Assembly: GCA_964506245.1 (NCBI GenBank)
Contig: CAZDKK010000001.1
Span: 62,001-126,000, forward strand
Reading direction: 5' to 3'
DNA length: 64,000 bases
Source: CAZDKK01 sp964506245
GTDB taxonomy: Bacteria; Eisenbacteria; RBG-16-71-46; CAIMUX01; WJJG01
Positions within the stretch are counted from its first letter, which is position 1, and the number at the start of each line of letters is the position of its first letter. Of this stretch, positions 17,510 through 26,896 are shown piece after piece. The notes below the pieces were generated by a model that was not told the DNA's origin, ran no database searches, and worked only from the letters and a program-made list of their open reading frames with translations. A program made the position numbers and the translations under genes.

Positions 17510-17863
17510 GGTGCTCCTCCTTGTCCAGGGACCGAGTTCGGCTGGGGCTAGGCGAGGGGCGGGGTGGGCGCGTGCGTGCGGTCCCTACTTGCTGAGATGC
17601 TGATCCGTCGGCCGCGTCACACGAAAAGAGGGCCATCTCCGGCGCAATGGCGGCTGAGCGGGCCGGCGATGGACACCGCAGCCGCCGCAGGTGCGCGGCC
17701 GGGGGCCTTCGCTCACAGGAAGTGGCCTTGGCGCATCCGGTTTTCGGATGGCGCCCCGGGGCGGCTCAATCGCGCGACCGATTCCAGAACAACGTGGTAC
17801 GGGAGTTGGACCGCCGATCGCTCCGGACGGTCCGGGCCCGTGCAGCGCTTGCCCATCAGCCGG
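17510..17863. other. Intergenic region, about 350 bp, with a hairpin
   Basis: No gene supported. GGCGCATCCG (17730-17739) pairs with CGGATG plus CGCC (17745-17755, one bulged G) around a GTTTT loop. This is a likely terminator for the leftward anti-sigma transcript ending at 17864. The rest is the upstream region of the repeat protein at 17509. Confidence 0.45.
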
Positions 17864-19210
17864 TCAACGCCCCTCCAGTCTCACCAGGTGATCGGCGCTG
17901 ACGGTTTCGCTGCGCAGGTCGCCGAAGACGACGCGGTAGCGCCCGTCCTCGAGGCGCCAGCGCAGCAGCACGCGATCGAAGTCGGAGGCGCGGACGTGTC
18001 CACCATCGTAGGCGGGGTCCTTGCCCGTGTGTGTGAGCTGGACGAAGAACTCGCAGGTCTGCTGGATCGCCATGAGGTCGGCGAACGCATCGGCCCCGAG
18101 GTGCCCCTCGCTCCGCAGTCGCGACTCCTCCTCCTCGAACTGCCGGGTCGCCGAGGCCAAGACCAGCTCGTTCGGATACTGCCCCTGCATGATCCGGGCG
18201 AAGGCTCGCAGTCCGGCGATCGCGGTGTCTTCGTTGACCTCGGTTCGCGGGATCGTGCCGAGGCTGACATAGCCCGTCGGGATCTCGTAGGCGAAGTCAT
18301 CCTGCGATAGCTGCGGATTCCACTGGAAGTCCTTCATCACCTGGCGCATCCAGGTCTTGCCGCCCTCCGCCCGTCCCTCGAACTCGACCCGAACCGGCCA
18401 CTGCGTCTCGACATCGACCCACAGCCGGAGCTCGCCATCGGTGAAAGCGCCACCCCACAGCTCGTTGGCTCTGGTCTCGATGCCCGCGGCCAACGTGCCG
18501 TCCACCCGGCGCCGGCCGATCTCGGTGAACTCACCTTGCCGGAAGCGCGCGACGAATTCCTCCGGGCTGCTGCCGGACAGAGCGGCCCTGAGCTCCTCTG
18601 CAGACAGGTCAGCCATCGCGTACCGCCGGTCGCGGTGAATCAGGGTCACCATGCGGCTCAGGTCCGGGTCGACGTGCACGACAGCGGCCAGGCGGCCGTC
18701 GACATACATGTCCTGCCGAATCCCGAACTCAGCAGAGCAGTACTGCACCATCTCCGTGGTCGGGCCGCTGCTCGAGGCCTTCTCGATCCGGCAGATGTAG
18801 TCGCGTGCCTGGGCGACCCGGTCGAGAACCTGCGCCCAGGCGACACCACGGTGTGGGCCGCTCAGAAGAGAGACGCCCAGGGCGACAGCGGCGAGGACCC
18901 CAGCCGCGGCCGCGTAGCGCACCCAGCTCCAACGCGGTGTAAGTTGCCGCCCGCGGACGACCGCGGGCCGGGCCAGCGCGCGTAGGGTGGCCCGGTCCAT
19001 CACGTGACTCTCCACTCTGGCCAGCGCATCCTCCGTCGATTGCACAAAGGCGGACAGGCGGCGGTCATCCTCCTGCAGAGCCTGCCAATGCTGGCGGCAA
19101 TCCGCGCACTCGCGCAGGTGTCCCGCGAGCGTTTCGCGATCCGCGGCGGACAGCTCGTGCAACGTGCCGGCGACCAGCAGATCCTCAATCCAACAGCACC
19201 CTTCAGGCAT
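17864..19210 (-). CDS. Membrane-spanning anti-sigma factor with zinc-finger and periplasmic LolA/RseB-like domain
   Basis: 448 residues. The cytoplasmic N-terminus has a zinc-binding anti-sigma motif, HLRECADC (His31, Cys35, Cys38). One transmembrane helix follows at ~99-117 (AAAAGVLAAVALGVSLL), then a long periplasmic part. Residues ~125-320 resemble the LolA-like outer-membrane lipoprotein-sorting fold (YICRIEKAS, FGIRQDMYVDGRLAAVVHVD, LWVDVETQWPVRVEFEG). The start at 19210 overlaps the stop of the sigma gene by 8 bases, so translation is coupled. It should hold the ECF sigma factor at the membrane and release it when the periplasmic domain senses its signal, by analogy with RseA/RseB but fused in one chain. 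The signal is unknown. Confidence 0.85.
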   Translation of the reverse strand: MPEGCCWIEDLLVAGTLHELSAADRETLAGHLRECADCRQHWQALQEDDRRLSAFVQSTEDALARVESHVMDRATLRALARPAVVRGRQLTPRWSWVRYAAAAGVLAAVALGVSLLSGPHRGVAWAQVLDRVAQARDYICRIEKASSSGPTTEMVQYCSAEFGIRQDMYVDGRLAAVVHVDPDLSRMVTLIHRDRRYAMADLSAEELRAALSGSSPEEFVARFRQGEFTEIGRRRVDGTLAAGIETRANELWGGAFTDGELRLWVDVETQWPVRVEFEGRAEGGKTWMRQVMKDFQWNPQLSQDDFAYEIPTGYVSLGTIPRTEVNEDTAIAGLRAFARIMQGQYPNELVLASATRQFEEEESRLRSEGHLGADAFADLMAIQQTCEFFVQLTHTGKDPAYDGGHVRASDFDRVLLRWRLEDGRYRVVFGDLRSETVSADHLVRLEGR

Positions 19211-19742
19211 GGCCCGCCTCCTCCCGTTCGGCGAGGAGCCTGCGTAGCGCTTGTCGGGCGCGGTACAACCGCACGCAAGCGCCACCCTCGGTGAGGCCAA
19301 GCTCCTCCGCCAGTTTGCGGACGCTCCTTCCGTCGAAGTAGAAGAGCAGGAGCGGCAGGCGGTGAACCTCGGGCAGCCGCTCCAGAGCCTCCAGCAGGTC
19401 TGCGTGCTCCTCCCGGGAGTCGGCCGGCACAGGCGTCACGACCTCGTCCGTCAGCGGCGTCTCCGATCGGCGCGCGCGCCGGCGAAGCAGGTCGCGGCAG
19501 CGATTGCGCGCGATCTGGGCCATCCAGCCTCCGAACAGCCCGCCGTCGCGGACGGTGTCCAGACGCTCCAGGGCGCTCACGATGACCTCCTGGGACGCGT
19601 CCTCCGCATCGTCCTGGTTGCCGAGCAGGGCCAGGCAGATCGCGAAGACGCGCTTCAAGTGGCGGCGGACCAACGCGGCGCGGGCGCCTTCGTCGCCCGT
19701 GCGGGAGGCTGCCACCAGAGACTCATCCGATCTCTCGTCCAC
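19203..19742 (-). CDS. ECF-family RNA polymerase sigma factor
   Basis: 179 residues. Region 2 is clear (FAICLALLGNQDDAEDASQE, FGGWMAQIARNRCRDLLRRR). Region 4 is a helix-turn-helix (LPEVHRLPLLLFYFDGRSVR, LAEELGLTEGGACVRLYRAR). The length and the lack of regions 1 and 3 are typical of extracytoplasmic-function sigma factors, which redirect RNA polymerase to stress or envelope genes. It is followed by and overlaps its anti-sigma factor, the usual arrangement, and likely regulates its own operon. The window does not allow its target promoters to be recognised. Confidence 0.92.
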   Translation of the reverse strand: MDERSDESLVAASRTGDEGARAALVRRHLKRVFAICLALLGNQDDAEDASQEVIVSALERLDTVRDGGLFGGWMAQIARNRCRDLLRRRARRSETPLTDEVVTPVPADSREEHADLLEALERLPEVHRLPLLLFYFDGRSVRKLAEELGLTEGGACVRLYRARQALRRLLAEREEAGHA

Positions 19743-19850
19743 GGGGATGCTCCCTCTTCGCCAGACAAGACGATGGAGCGGCAGGTCTCATTTCACCGGA
19801 TTGTGCAATCCTAGCCCAGCCTGCTGCGCGCAGCCAGGTTCTGGCCCCGC

Positions 19851-21299
19851 TCAGGCCTCGTCCGTAAAGGCCACTCCCGCAGCGGCCTGGGGTACTCCCG
19901 GCCCGACGGCCGCGGGAGATTCGACCATGCGGATGTGGCGCCAGCGACCGGTACGATAGCGCAGGTACATGGCCGCACCCACCGCCACCACCATCACGAC
20001 GACCACCACCCAGGTGAGCCTCGGTGGGGCGTGGAAGACGCGCACGAGCAGAATCCCGGCGATCGCCAGCAGCCAGTGGCCGCTGACCGACAGGAGCATG
20101 GTCCGGAACGTGTCGCCCGCGCCGCGCAGGGCGCCGCCAAAGACGATGCCGACCCCGTCCGCCATCACGTACAAGGCGACCAGCCGGACCATGAAGACCG
20201 CGAGCGGCCGCACCTCCGTGAAGGCGGTCGGATCCTGCCGGGAGCGGAAGATCTCGACCAGGGGATGGGGAAAGAGGCTGAACACGGCAAATGTACAGGT
20301 CGTGTAGGTGAGCGCCACCTTGAGCGCGGAGAGGGCTGCTTTGTGCGCAGTATCGGGATCTTGCGCACCCATGTATCTCCCAACCAGGCTGATCACACCG
20401 ATGTTCACACCCATGAGCGGGATGAACGACACCATGTCCCAGCTGAAGGCGATGGTCATGGCGGCGGCCTGGGTCGTGCCGTAGGAGTGGAATGTCTGGA
20501 CGAGCACGTTGAAGGCCATGATGTTCAGGAAGAGCTCCAACCCCGTCGGTGCACCAAAGCGCAGGAGGCGCCTCAGCAGGGGCAGCTCGAGCTTCATGGC
20601 TGCCATCACCGCGAACTCCCGCCGGTTCGCGCGGCGCAGGAAGGCCACGGCCAGGGTTGCCATCGCAGCGAAGCTGCCGCCGACCAGGGCCACGGCCGCG
20701 CCCTGGATCCCCAGGGCCGGGAGGCCCAGATGCCCGAAGATGAGCAGGTAGCTCCCGCCGATGTTGACCGCCATCGCGAGGCCGGTCGCGAACATGACGA
20801 TGCGGGTGCGCCCGATGCCGCTGAAAAACCCGCTCAGGCTATTGCGCACGAGAGCGAGGACGGAGCCGTACATCAGGATGTTGAAGTACTGCTTCTGCGG
20901 GCCGAGCTGCTCGGGTGGGATGTGCGCGGCGACGAACATCCGGTGCCCCACCGGTATGCAGAGGAGCAGGAGCGGGTAGGCGAGGAAGGAGATAATCAGC
21001 GCCTGGGCGACAACGGCCGGACAGCGGCGCGGCTGCCCGGCGCCGAGGTGCTGCGCGACCAGGGCGGTCGAATAGCCGGTCAGGCCGACGAAAAACGTGT
21101 TGAACATGAACGAGGTGAGACCACCGGCCATGGCCGCGTTCATGTACTCCGGGTGGACCCAGGAGAGGAAGAGCCGGCCCGTGAACATCATGATCGTCTC
21201 GCAAGAGCTGGAGACGACCATGGGCAACGCCACGGCCAGGAGCTCGCGCATGCCCCCCGGCGTACGCTGCTTGGCGATGGTGGTGGCTCCCGTGCTCAA
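19851..21299 (-). CDS. MATE-family multidrug/cation antiporter
   Basis: 482 residues with about twelve hydrophobic segments. The front matches the MATE pattern (RELLAVALPMVVSSSCETIM, then a segment ending in FVGLTGYSTALVAQHLGAG). The mirrored second half begins near LELFLNIMAFNVLVQTFHSY, with GVNIGVISLVGRYMGAQDP. MATE proteins export cationic drugs or metabolites in exchange for Na+ or H+. The annotated start is TTG at 21299 with a weak GAAGGG upstream. An ATG at 21251 (MRELLAV) is equally possible and closer to the family norm. The leader contains an 8-bp inverted repeat. It lies 182 bases downstream of the YVTN-propeller gene on the same strand; co-transcription is possible but not shown. 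Confidence 0.9.
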   Translation of the reverse strand: MSTGATTIAKQRTPGGMRELLAVALPMVVSSSCETIMMFTGRLFLSWVHPEYMNAAMAGGLTSFMFNTFFVGLTGYSTALVAQHLGAGQPRRCPAVVAQALIISFLAYPLLLLCIPVGHRMFVAAHIPPEQLGPQKQYFNILMYGSVLALVRNSLSGFFSGIGRTRIVMFATGLAMAVNIGGSYLLIFGHLGLPALGIQGAAVALVGGSFAAMATLAVAFLRRANRREFAVMAAMKLELPLLRRLLRFGAPTGLELFLNIMAFNVLVQTFHSYGTTQAAAMTIAFSWDMVSFIPLMGVNIGVISLVGRYMGAQDPDTAHKAALSALKVALTYTTCTFAVFSLFPHPLVEIFRSRQDPTAFTEVRPLAVFMVRLVALYVMADGVGIVFGGALRGAGDTFRTMLLSVSGHWLLAIAGILLVRVFHAPPRLTWVVVVVMVVAVGAAMYLRYRTGRWRHIRMVESPAAVGPGVPQAAAGVAFTDEA

Positions 21300-21332
21300 T
21301 GCCCTTCGGCTCCCTGCGCGCGCCGGATGAAG

Positions 21333-21364
21333 GGAGCCTCCCGGCCCAATCGCCGAGAGGCTCC
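21333..21364 (-). promoter_or_regulatory. Inverted repeat in the leader of the MATE gene
   Basis: GGAGCCTC (21333-21340) and GAGGCTCC (21357-21364) form a perfect 8-bp stem with a 16-base loop, ending 34 bases upstream of the TTG start. It could be a terminator of the upstream gene, an attenuator or an operator. The sequence alone does not decide. Confidence 0.35.
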
Positions 21365-21481
21365 TCCGGCCGCATCACTGATGCGATAGGATACGCCATG
21401 CGCACGCAACACGGGATCTGATTCTTTGCATGCCGTGCACGGCAGTCGGCGCGCGCCCGCATCGCTCGGAGCGTCCGCGGT

Positions 21482-23851
21482 TCAGTCGACCACCACCAGT
21501 CGCACCCGGGCCGCGTCGCGCGGAGGGTCGAGCCTCGCGGCGTCGCGAGTGCAGCCCGATCCCTCGTGCGAACGGGCCAGGACGAAGTAGACCCCGCTCG
21601 CGACGGGCGAGTCGCACTGGTCTCCGCCGCTCCACTCGAGCTGGTAGTGACGGGGGCCGGGGCAAGACCCGCACGATCCAGCATCCAGGAGGGCTCTGAC
21701 CAGTCGCCCGGCCGCATCATACACGCCGACCGATGGTGCCGCCCCGCCCCCCACGTACAGGTCCAGGCGCGCTCCAGCGACGGCGCGCCCCAGATGCACG
21801 GGATTCCCCGCCGCCAGGGAAAGGCGGATCCGCCCTCTTCCAAGCGACGCCGCCTCGCCTCCCGCCGGTGTGGGAACGGCGCTCGGATCGCCATCCAGGA
21901 TCGCGAACAGCACACCGCCCCCGGGGCCGGTGCCGGTCACGTAGAGCCGCGATGTACCCGGATCGGCGGCCACGCAGCGGATGTCGTCCGCGGGCAACGG
22001 CAGCGTCTCGACGATTGTGTGCTGTGGACCGATCGCAACGAGCTGCGCCCCGGCACACACATACGCGCGCTGCAAAGCCTCGTTGACCGCCACCCCTGCT
22101 GGGAAGTCGGGGAGGCCGATCGTCCGCAGAAGCTGATGAGACTGTCCGTCGTACACCCACATCACGTTGCCGTTCAGCGCCGCGATGTAGATCAGATTCC
22201 GGGCCTCGTCGACGGCGATCTGGTTGGGCTCGCAGATCGACGGGATGGTGATGATCTCGAGGATCTCGTGCGTCGTCCCATCGATCACGAACAACAGGCC
22301 CATCCAGACCGTGACGTAGAGCCGATCCGTGGTCTCATCGATGGCCAGGTCCATCGGCCAGTAATCGAAGCCAATCGTGTCGGTCACAGCCCCTGCATCG
22401 AGATCGACCACCGCGACGGTCATATCCTCGTGGTTGCAGACGTAAGCGACGCGCCGGTCCGCGCGCATCGCGACGGACACGGGCTCCCGGCCCACGGCGA
22501 TCGTGTCGATCGCAGCAGGTAGATCCCCATCGTAGAGCATGAGGGTATCGTCGTAGCGCACGGTGGCCGCGATCAGACCATCCGTTCGCCGGGCGTCGAT
22601 GTCGCTGACCACGTAGCCGGCGTCGTAGTCCCGCACGGATGGCGGGTGCCAGGGATCGAGGTGCAAGACATCATTGCCCCACGCGTTCCCCACCGCGACG
22701 GTGTGCACGTGCGGTCCGCCGAACGCGAAGGGCTTTGCGAGTGTCACGCTGCCCGGATCGATGCGCAACCGCAGCGTGGCTGTATTCCACGGCGGTGCAG
22801 CGTTGAACACGGTGATGTCGTTGCTCTGGTGATTGGTGACGAAGACCTTGCCCAGTGCGGGATGGACGCAGATCCCGCCGCGGGGATGGAGGCCGACGGG
22901 CACGGGGGCGGGGGACGGCCCGACGGGATTGATCACGCTCACGTCGCGGCTGTCGGTGTTGACCACGTAGACGACGTGGGTTCCGGGGTCCACCGCCAGA
23001 TGGGTGGGACTCAGGCCCACCGGATAGGTCGCGATGACGGTGTTGGTCATGCCGTCGATCACCGAGACTGTCCCGTCGTCGCGGTTGGCGGTGTAGATGC
23101 GGTTGAGCCCCGGGTCGGCGGCGATGCCCTCGGGATAGGCGCCGACCGGGACCGTGGCCATGACCGTGTCGGCCGACGCGTCGATCACGCTCACAGTCCA
23201 GCTGCTCAGGTTGGCCGCATAGACGCGATCCGTCGGCGCCACGTAGCACGCATCATAGGGATAGAATCCCACTGGAATCGTGACGAGGAGCTGTCCGGTG
23301 GCCGCGTCGAGGGCCCAGACACGCGCGCCGTCCATGTCGACCACGTAGAGCTTGGGGGCATCCCCGGCCACAGCCTCTCGCACGCACAGGTCCATGGGCG
23401 CACCCGGTAAGGGAACGACCCGGAGTTCCTGGAGCGTGTGGGCGTCCACGATGGACACCGTACCCCCGCTGCTCGTCACAAACACGCGATCGCCCGCGGC
23501 GTTCACCTCGACGCCGTGCGGGTAGGGCCCGGCCAATGGAGCGCCCGTGATCACCGAGCCGGTCGGAATGTCCAGCACGATCAGATTCCACGGGCCGTAC
23601 AGGCATGCCGCGTAGACGCGCGTGCCCGACCGGTCCGCGGCAATGCCCCACGGCTCGCATCCGTGTTGTGGGTTGTTGAGGGGGATCGTGTACAGGAGAT
23701 TGAGGTCGGCATGTGCCGACCCTGCGAGAAGCACCAGCATGAGCAGACTTGCCGCGATTGCCGCTGCCAGTTCTGGAGCACCGAGCGTTGACCAGTGAAC
23801 CCCGTGCGGGTGAGCGGGGTGAAGGGCAGCCGAAGCATGGAGTGGAGCCAT
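21482..23851 (-). CDS. Secreted YVTN-type beta-propeller protein with C-terminal sorting domain
   Basis: 789 residues. A hydrophobic signal (AAAIAASLLMLVLLAGSAHA, residues ~30-50) is followed by at least ten propeller blades of the YVTN/NHL type, for example NRIYTANRDDGTVSVIDGMT, HVVYVVNTDSRDVSVINPVG and DRLYVTVWMGLLFVIDG. The C-terminus is a FlgD-Ig-like domain (VGVYDAAGRLVRALLDAG, VASGVYFVLARSHEG). Such propellers are surface proteins that bind ligands or partners. The ATG at 23851 is chosen because AGGAGGTGG sits just before it; the frame continues nine codons further without a ribosome-binding site. Function beyond a binding scaffold is unknown. Confidence 0.85.
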   Translation of the reverse strand: MAPLHASAALHPAHPHGVHWSTLGAPELAAAIAASLLMLVLLAGSAHADLNLLYTIPLNNPQHGCEPWGIAADRSGTRVYAACLYGPWNLIVLDIPTGSVITGAPLAGPYPHGVEVNAAGDRVFVTSSGGTVSIVDAHTLQELRVVPLPGAPMDLCVREAVAGDAPKLYVVDMDGARVWALDAATGQLLVTIPVGFYPYDACYVAPTDRVYAANLSSWTVSVIDASADTVMATVPVGAYPEGIAADPGLNRIYTANRDDGTVSVIDGMTNTVIATYPVGLSPTHLAVDPGTHVVYVVNTDSRDVSVINPVGPSPAPVPVGLHPRGGICVHPALGKVFVTNHQSNDITVFNAAPPWNTATLRLRIDPGSVTLAKPFAFGGPHVHTVAVGNAWGNDVLHLDPWHPPSVRDYDAGYVVSDIDARRTDGLIAATVRYDDTLMLYDGDLPAAIDTIAVGREPVSVAMRADRRVAYVCNHEDMTVAVVDLDAGAVTDTIGFDYWPMDLAIDETTDRLYVTVWMGLLFVIDGTTHEILEIITIPSICEPNQIAVDEARNLIYIAALNGNVMWVYDGQSHQLLRTIGLPDFPAGVAVNEALQRAYVCAGAQLVAIGPQHTIVETLPLPADDIRCVAADPGTSRLYVTGTGPGGGVLFAILDGDPSAVPTPAGGEAASLGRGRIRLSLAAGNPVHLGRAVAGARLDLYVGGGAAPSVGVYDAAGRLVRALLDAGSCGSCPGPRHYQLEWSGGDQCDSPVASGVYFVLARSHEGSGCTRDAARLDPPRDAARVRLVVVD

Positions 23852-24216
23852 GGTCCACCTCCTGACGCGAGCCGGCACAGCAGACGTCTGTCACGTGTCG
23901 GGGTCTCAGGCAGGACCCGAGCGCGCCGGGGCTCGCGGGTGCGGCGCGGACTCTCGCGGAGACGCTTGCAGCCCATCATTCTACCACGCACAGCGCGGCC
24001 GGGGCTGGAGACCGGGTAACTCCGGTCGCAGACGCGCGCAGGCACTTCACGGCATCCCTCCCCAGGCGGACGAGTAGCACCGGCCCCCACGTCCCCATCC
24101 TGGTGCCGGTGGCTATCGTCCGGCGCCGGTACCTATCGTCCGGTGCCGCGTACCGGTATCATGCTCGGGGTCCCTGATACGGTGTCGGACAAGCGCGGGG
24201 CGAAGTGGGGGCATCG
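23852..24216. other. Divergent intergenic region with repeats, 365 bp
   Basis: This lies between the leftward YVTN gene and the rightward GH44 gene and should hold both promoters. It contains a 20-bp tandem direct repeat (listed separately). Further right, GGTATCA and TGATACGG form an inverted repeat around 24152-24182. No gene is supported. Confidence 0.5.
24103..24142. repeat. Two tandem 20-bp direct repeats upstream of the GH44 gene
   Basis: Unit 1 (24103-24122) and unit 2 (24123-24142) match at 17 of 20 positions and share the core CTATCGTCCG. A degenerate third unit begins at 24143 with GTGCCG. They lie 75-115 bases before the GH44 start codon, a position suited to regulator binding, but no known operator motif is recognised. 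Confidence 0.6.
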
Positions 24217-26064
24217 ATGCGCGCCTGGGTGGTGTGGGCATTCTCTTTGGCCGCGGTGCTGCCCGCCGGGTCCCAGGTCGACGTGGACTTCACGATCGAC
24301 ACGGGAGCCGGCCACTACGCGATCAGCCCGCTCATCTACGGCGTCAATTCCGACTCGTATGACGGCGCAACGGCCCGGAGGCTCGGCGGCAACCGCCTGA
24401 CGGGCTACAACTGGGAGAACAACGCCTCCAACGCGGGGGCCGACTGGTACCACAGCAGCGACGACTACCTGCCCTGGGTCATGGGCATCCCGTCCGCGCA
24501 CGCAGAGGACCCGGGCATCGTGCTCACCACATTCCACGACACGTCACTCACCGTTGGGGCCTATTCTCTGATCACGCTGCAGATGGCAGGATACGCGGCG
24601 CGCGACAAGCACGGCCCGGTGCCGGTCGGACAGACCGCGCCCTCGACGCGCTGGGTAGCCGTAGTCGATCGGGCGCCGGGGCCCGCGACCTTCCCGCCGG
24701 ATACGACCGACGGGCAGCTCCACATCGACCAGCTCTTGCGCTTCCTCGTGGCCACCTACGGCCCAGCGTCCGGCCCAACCGGCGTGCGAGGCTATGCCCT
24801 CGACAACGAGCCGGCGCTGTGGTGCTACACGCACCCGCGCATCTTCCCGGAGCCGGTGCGGGTGGCGGAGCTGCTGGCCAAGTCGATCGCCCTGTCCGGC
24901 ACGATCAAGGAGGTGGATCCCGCGGCGGAGGTGTTCGGCCCGGTGTTATACGGGTTCTCAGCGTACCTGAACCTGCAGGACGCCCCTGATTGGGGCAACT
25001 ACAGCGGGACGTATGGTCGCTTCGTCGAGGCCTACCTCGACCTCATGCGCCAGGCGTCCGACAGCGCCGGGGTGCGGCTGCTCGACGTGCTCGATGTTCA
25101 CTGGTACCCCGAGCCCGCGGGCGTCTACGCGGGCGACACGACGCGCGCGGTGGCCGAGATGCGTATGCAGGTCACGCGCTCCCTGTGGGATTCGACCTAC
25201 GTCGAGCCGAGCTGGATCGGCCAGTGGTTCAGCCCGGTCGCGATCCTGCCCTACCTCCAGGGGGCCATCGCCGGCTACTTCCCCGGCACGAAGCTGGCGA
25301 TCACGGAGTACGACTACGGCGCACCGAACCACATCTCCGGGTGTCTGGCCCAGGTCGACGCGCTGGGGATCTTCGGCTGGCAGGGTGTCTACTTCGGGTC
25401 GAAGTGGGGTTCGATTTCCCACTACGTCAACACGGCCTTCAGGCTCTACCGCGACTGCGACGGCGCGGGCACCGCGTTCGGCGACCAGGGCGTGTCGGCC
25501 TCGACGTCCGACATCGAAAGGAGCGCCATCTACGCCGCCTGGTCCGGGTCCGATTCGCTGCACGTGATCGTCGTCAACCGGAACTACGACGATGCCATTG
25601 CCGGCCATTTCGTGATCGCCGGATCCGCGACCTTCCTGGGCGGTGAATCCTGGTGCGTCTCCCGGGCCGATACCCTCATCCATCTCGGCGCCGCTGTTCA
25701 GGTCGTTGCGGGCCGCCAGTTTGACTACACCTTGCCACCCTTGACGGCTCACCACCTGATCCTCCATCGCGAGGCATCTTCGGGAATCATCGCCGGCGGA
25801 GCCGAGCCGGCCGCCGGTCTGGATGTCGTCGTCCAGCCCAATCCGGCGCGCGGCTTGATTCGCTTGCGCGCTGTGCCTGGCGCCCCGCCCATAACCTGGG
25901 CGAAGATGCACGATGTCACGGGCAAGCTGGTGCGCGAGGGTTCGAACCCCGAGGGGGCAGATGCTCTGAGCATCGAATGCGCCGGTCTCGCGCGGGGCAC
26001 CTACTTCCTGCGCATTCGCGCGGGAGAGCAGATCATCTCGCGCAAGGTCGTGTGGGGCGGGTAG
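24217..26064 (+). CDS. Secreted glycoside hydrolase family 44 (endoglucanase/xyloglucanase) with sorting domain
   Basis: 615 residues. Signal peptide ~1-19. The catalytic domain carries GH44 hallmarks: IYGVNSDSYDG, RRLGGNRLTGYNWENNASNA, DWYHSSDDYLPWVMG, the acid/base Glu198 in YALDNEPALW and the nucleophile Glu364 in AITEYDYGAP. DVLDVHWYPEP lies between them. GH44 enzymes cut internal beta-1,4 bonds in cellulose, xyloglucan or related glucans with retention. A short beta domain follows, then a FlgD-Ig-like tail (VVVQPNPARGLIRL, ARGTYFLRIRAG). The ATG at 24217 is preferred over an in-frame GTG four codons upstream. Upstream tandem repeats suggest dedicated regulation. It implies the organism attacks plant-type polysaccharide. 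Confidence 0.9.
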   Translation: MRAWVVWAFSLAAVLPAGSQVDVDFTIDTGAGHYAISPLIYGVNSDSYDGATARRLGGNRLTGYNWENNASNAGADWYHSSDDYLPWVMGIPSAHAEDPGIVLTTFHDTSLTVGAYSLITLQMAGYAARDKHGPVPVGQTAPSTRWVAVVDRAPGPATFPPDTTDGQLHIDQLLRFLVATYGPASGPTGVRGYALDNEPALWCYTHPRIFPEPVRVAELLAKSIALSGTIKEVDPAAEVFGPVLYGFSAYLNLQDAPDWGNYSGTYGRFVEAYLDLMRQASDSAGVRLLDVLDVHWYPEPAGVYAGDTTRAVAEMRMQVTRSLWDSTYVEPSWIGQWFSPVAILPYLQGAIAGYFPGTKLAITEYDYGAPNHISGCLAQVDALGIFGWQGVYFGSKWGSISHYVNTAFRLYRDCDGAGTAFGDQGVSASTSDIERSAIYAAWSGSDSLHVIVVNRNYDDAIAGHFVIAGSATFLGGESWCVSRADTLIHLGAAVQVVAGRQFDYTLPPLTAHHLILHREASSGIIAGGAEPAAGLDVVVQPNPARGLIRLRAVPGAPPITWAKMHDVTGKLVREGSNPEGADALSIECAGLARGTYFLRIRAGEQIISRKVVWGG

Positions 26065-26123
26065 CGGCGGTCCGCGAAGCAAGATGGCGCCCGCCCGGAG
26101 ATGTCTGGAGGCCAGCAGGTCCG

Positions 26124-26672
26124 ATGATCCAGACTCGTCGGTTGACACTCGTCCCCGCCACGGTCGCCCTCGCTCGGGCCGAGATCTCTGACCACGCCGA
26201 GTTCGCCCGGCTGCTGGGCGCAATCGTGCCCGACAACTGGCCGCCCGACCTCGCCGCCGACGTGCTGCCGCTGTTCCTCGAGCGGATGGAGGCGGCGCCC
26301 GATCGGGTCGGCTGGTTCAGCTGGTACGGCCTGATTCGCGACGTTGGGGCGGGCCCGAGGGCCCCGAGCACAGCCCCACCTGTCCTCGGCGCTGGCGGCG
26401 GGTTCATCGGCCCGCCCTCGGAGGGCGAGGTCAAGATCGGCTACTCCGTCCTGCCGCAGTTCCAGGGACGGGGCTACGCCACGGAGATGGTTGGCGCGCT
26501 GGTGCGCTGGGCATTCGCGCAGCCCGACGTGGCGCACATCGCGGCTGAGACGGAGTGGGCGAATCCGGCATCCGTGGCCGTGCTGGCCAAGCTCGGGTTC
26601 ACGGCCGCAGGCCCGTCCGTCGACCCCGACGGCACGCGTTTCGTGCTCTCCCGGTCAACGATCGGCACCTGA
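26124..26672 (+). CDS. GNAT-family N-acetyltransferase (RimJ/RimL-like)
   Basis: 182 residues, soluble. The N-terminal MIQTRRLTLVPATVAL is the usual front of RimJ/RimL-type acetyltransferases. The acetyl-CoA-binding motif A is VKIGYSVLPQFQGRGYATEM (Q/R-G-x-G-x-A), followed by AETEWANPASVAVLAKLGF. It transfers an acetyl group from acetyl-CoA to an amine; the acceptor is unknown and could be a protein N-terminus or a small molecule. The frame is open upstream, but ATG 26124 begins the family homology. It starts 60 bases after the GH44 gene on the same strand; co-transcription is possible. Confidence 0.85.
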   Translation: MIQTRRLTLVPATVALARAEISDHAEFARLLGAIVPDNWPPDLAADVLPLFLERMEAAPDRVGWFSWYGLIRDVGAGPRAPSTAPPVLGAGGGFIGPPSEGEVKIGYSVLPQFQGRGYATEMVGALVRWAFAQPDVAHIAAETEWANPASVAVLAKLGFTAAGPSVDPDGTRFVLSRSTIGT

Positions 26673-26896
26673 CCGCCGGTGTCGCCTAGCTGCTTCCCGC
26701 CGCAGCCGGGGAACCGGCGCCGCAGCCCGCAGTCCCCGCCACGGCGGAACTCACCCTCGACGAACCGCGGGCAGCTCTCGTGCACTGGACCCGATCATCC
26801 GCGAGCGGGTACTGCAATCCGGACTCCCCCCGTGTACATTGCGTGGAGGCAGTGCGCTCAGAATTCGACGGGCACCCCGCCCGGGAGGAAACGAGC

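Noticed and set aside
19935..21389. 484-residue open frame on the plus strand
   Set aside because: Antisense to the MATE transporter; hydrophilic low-complexity product with no motif.
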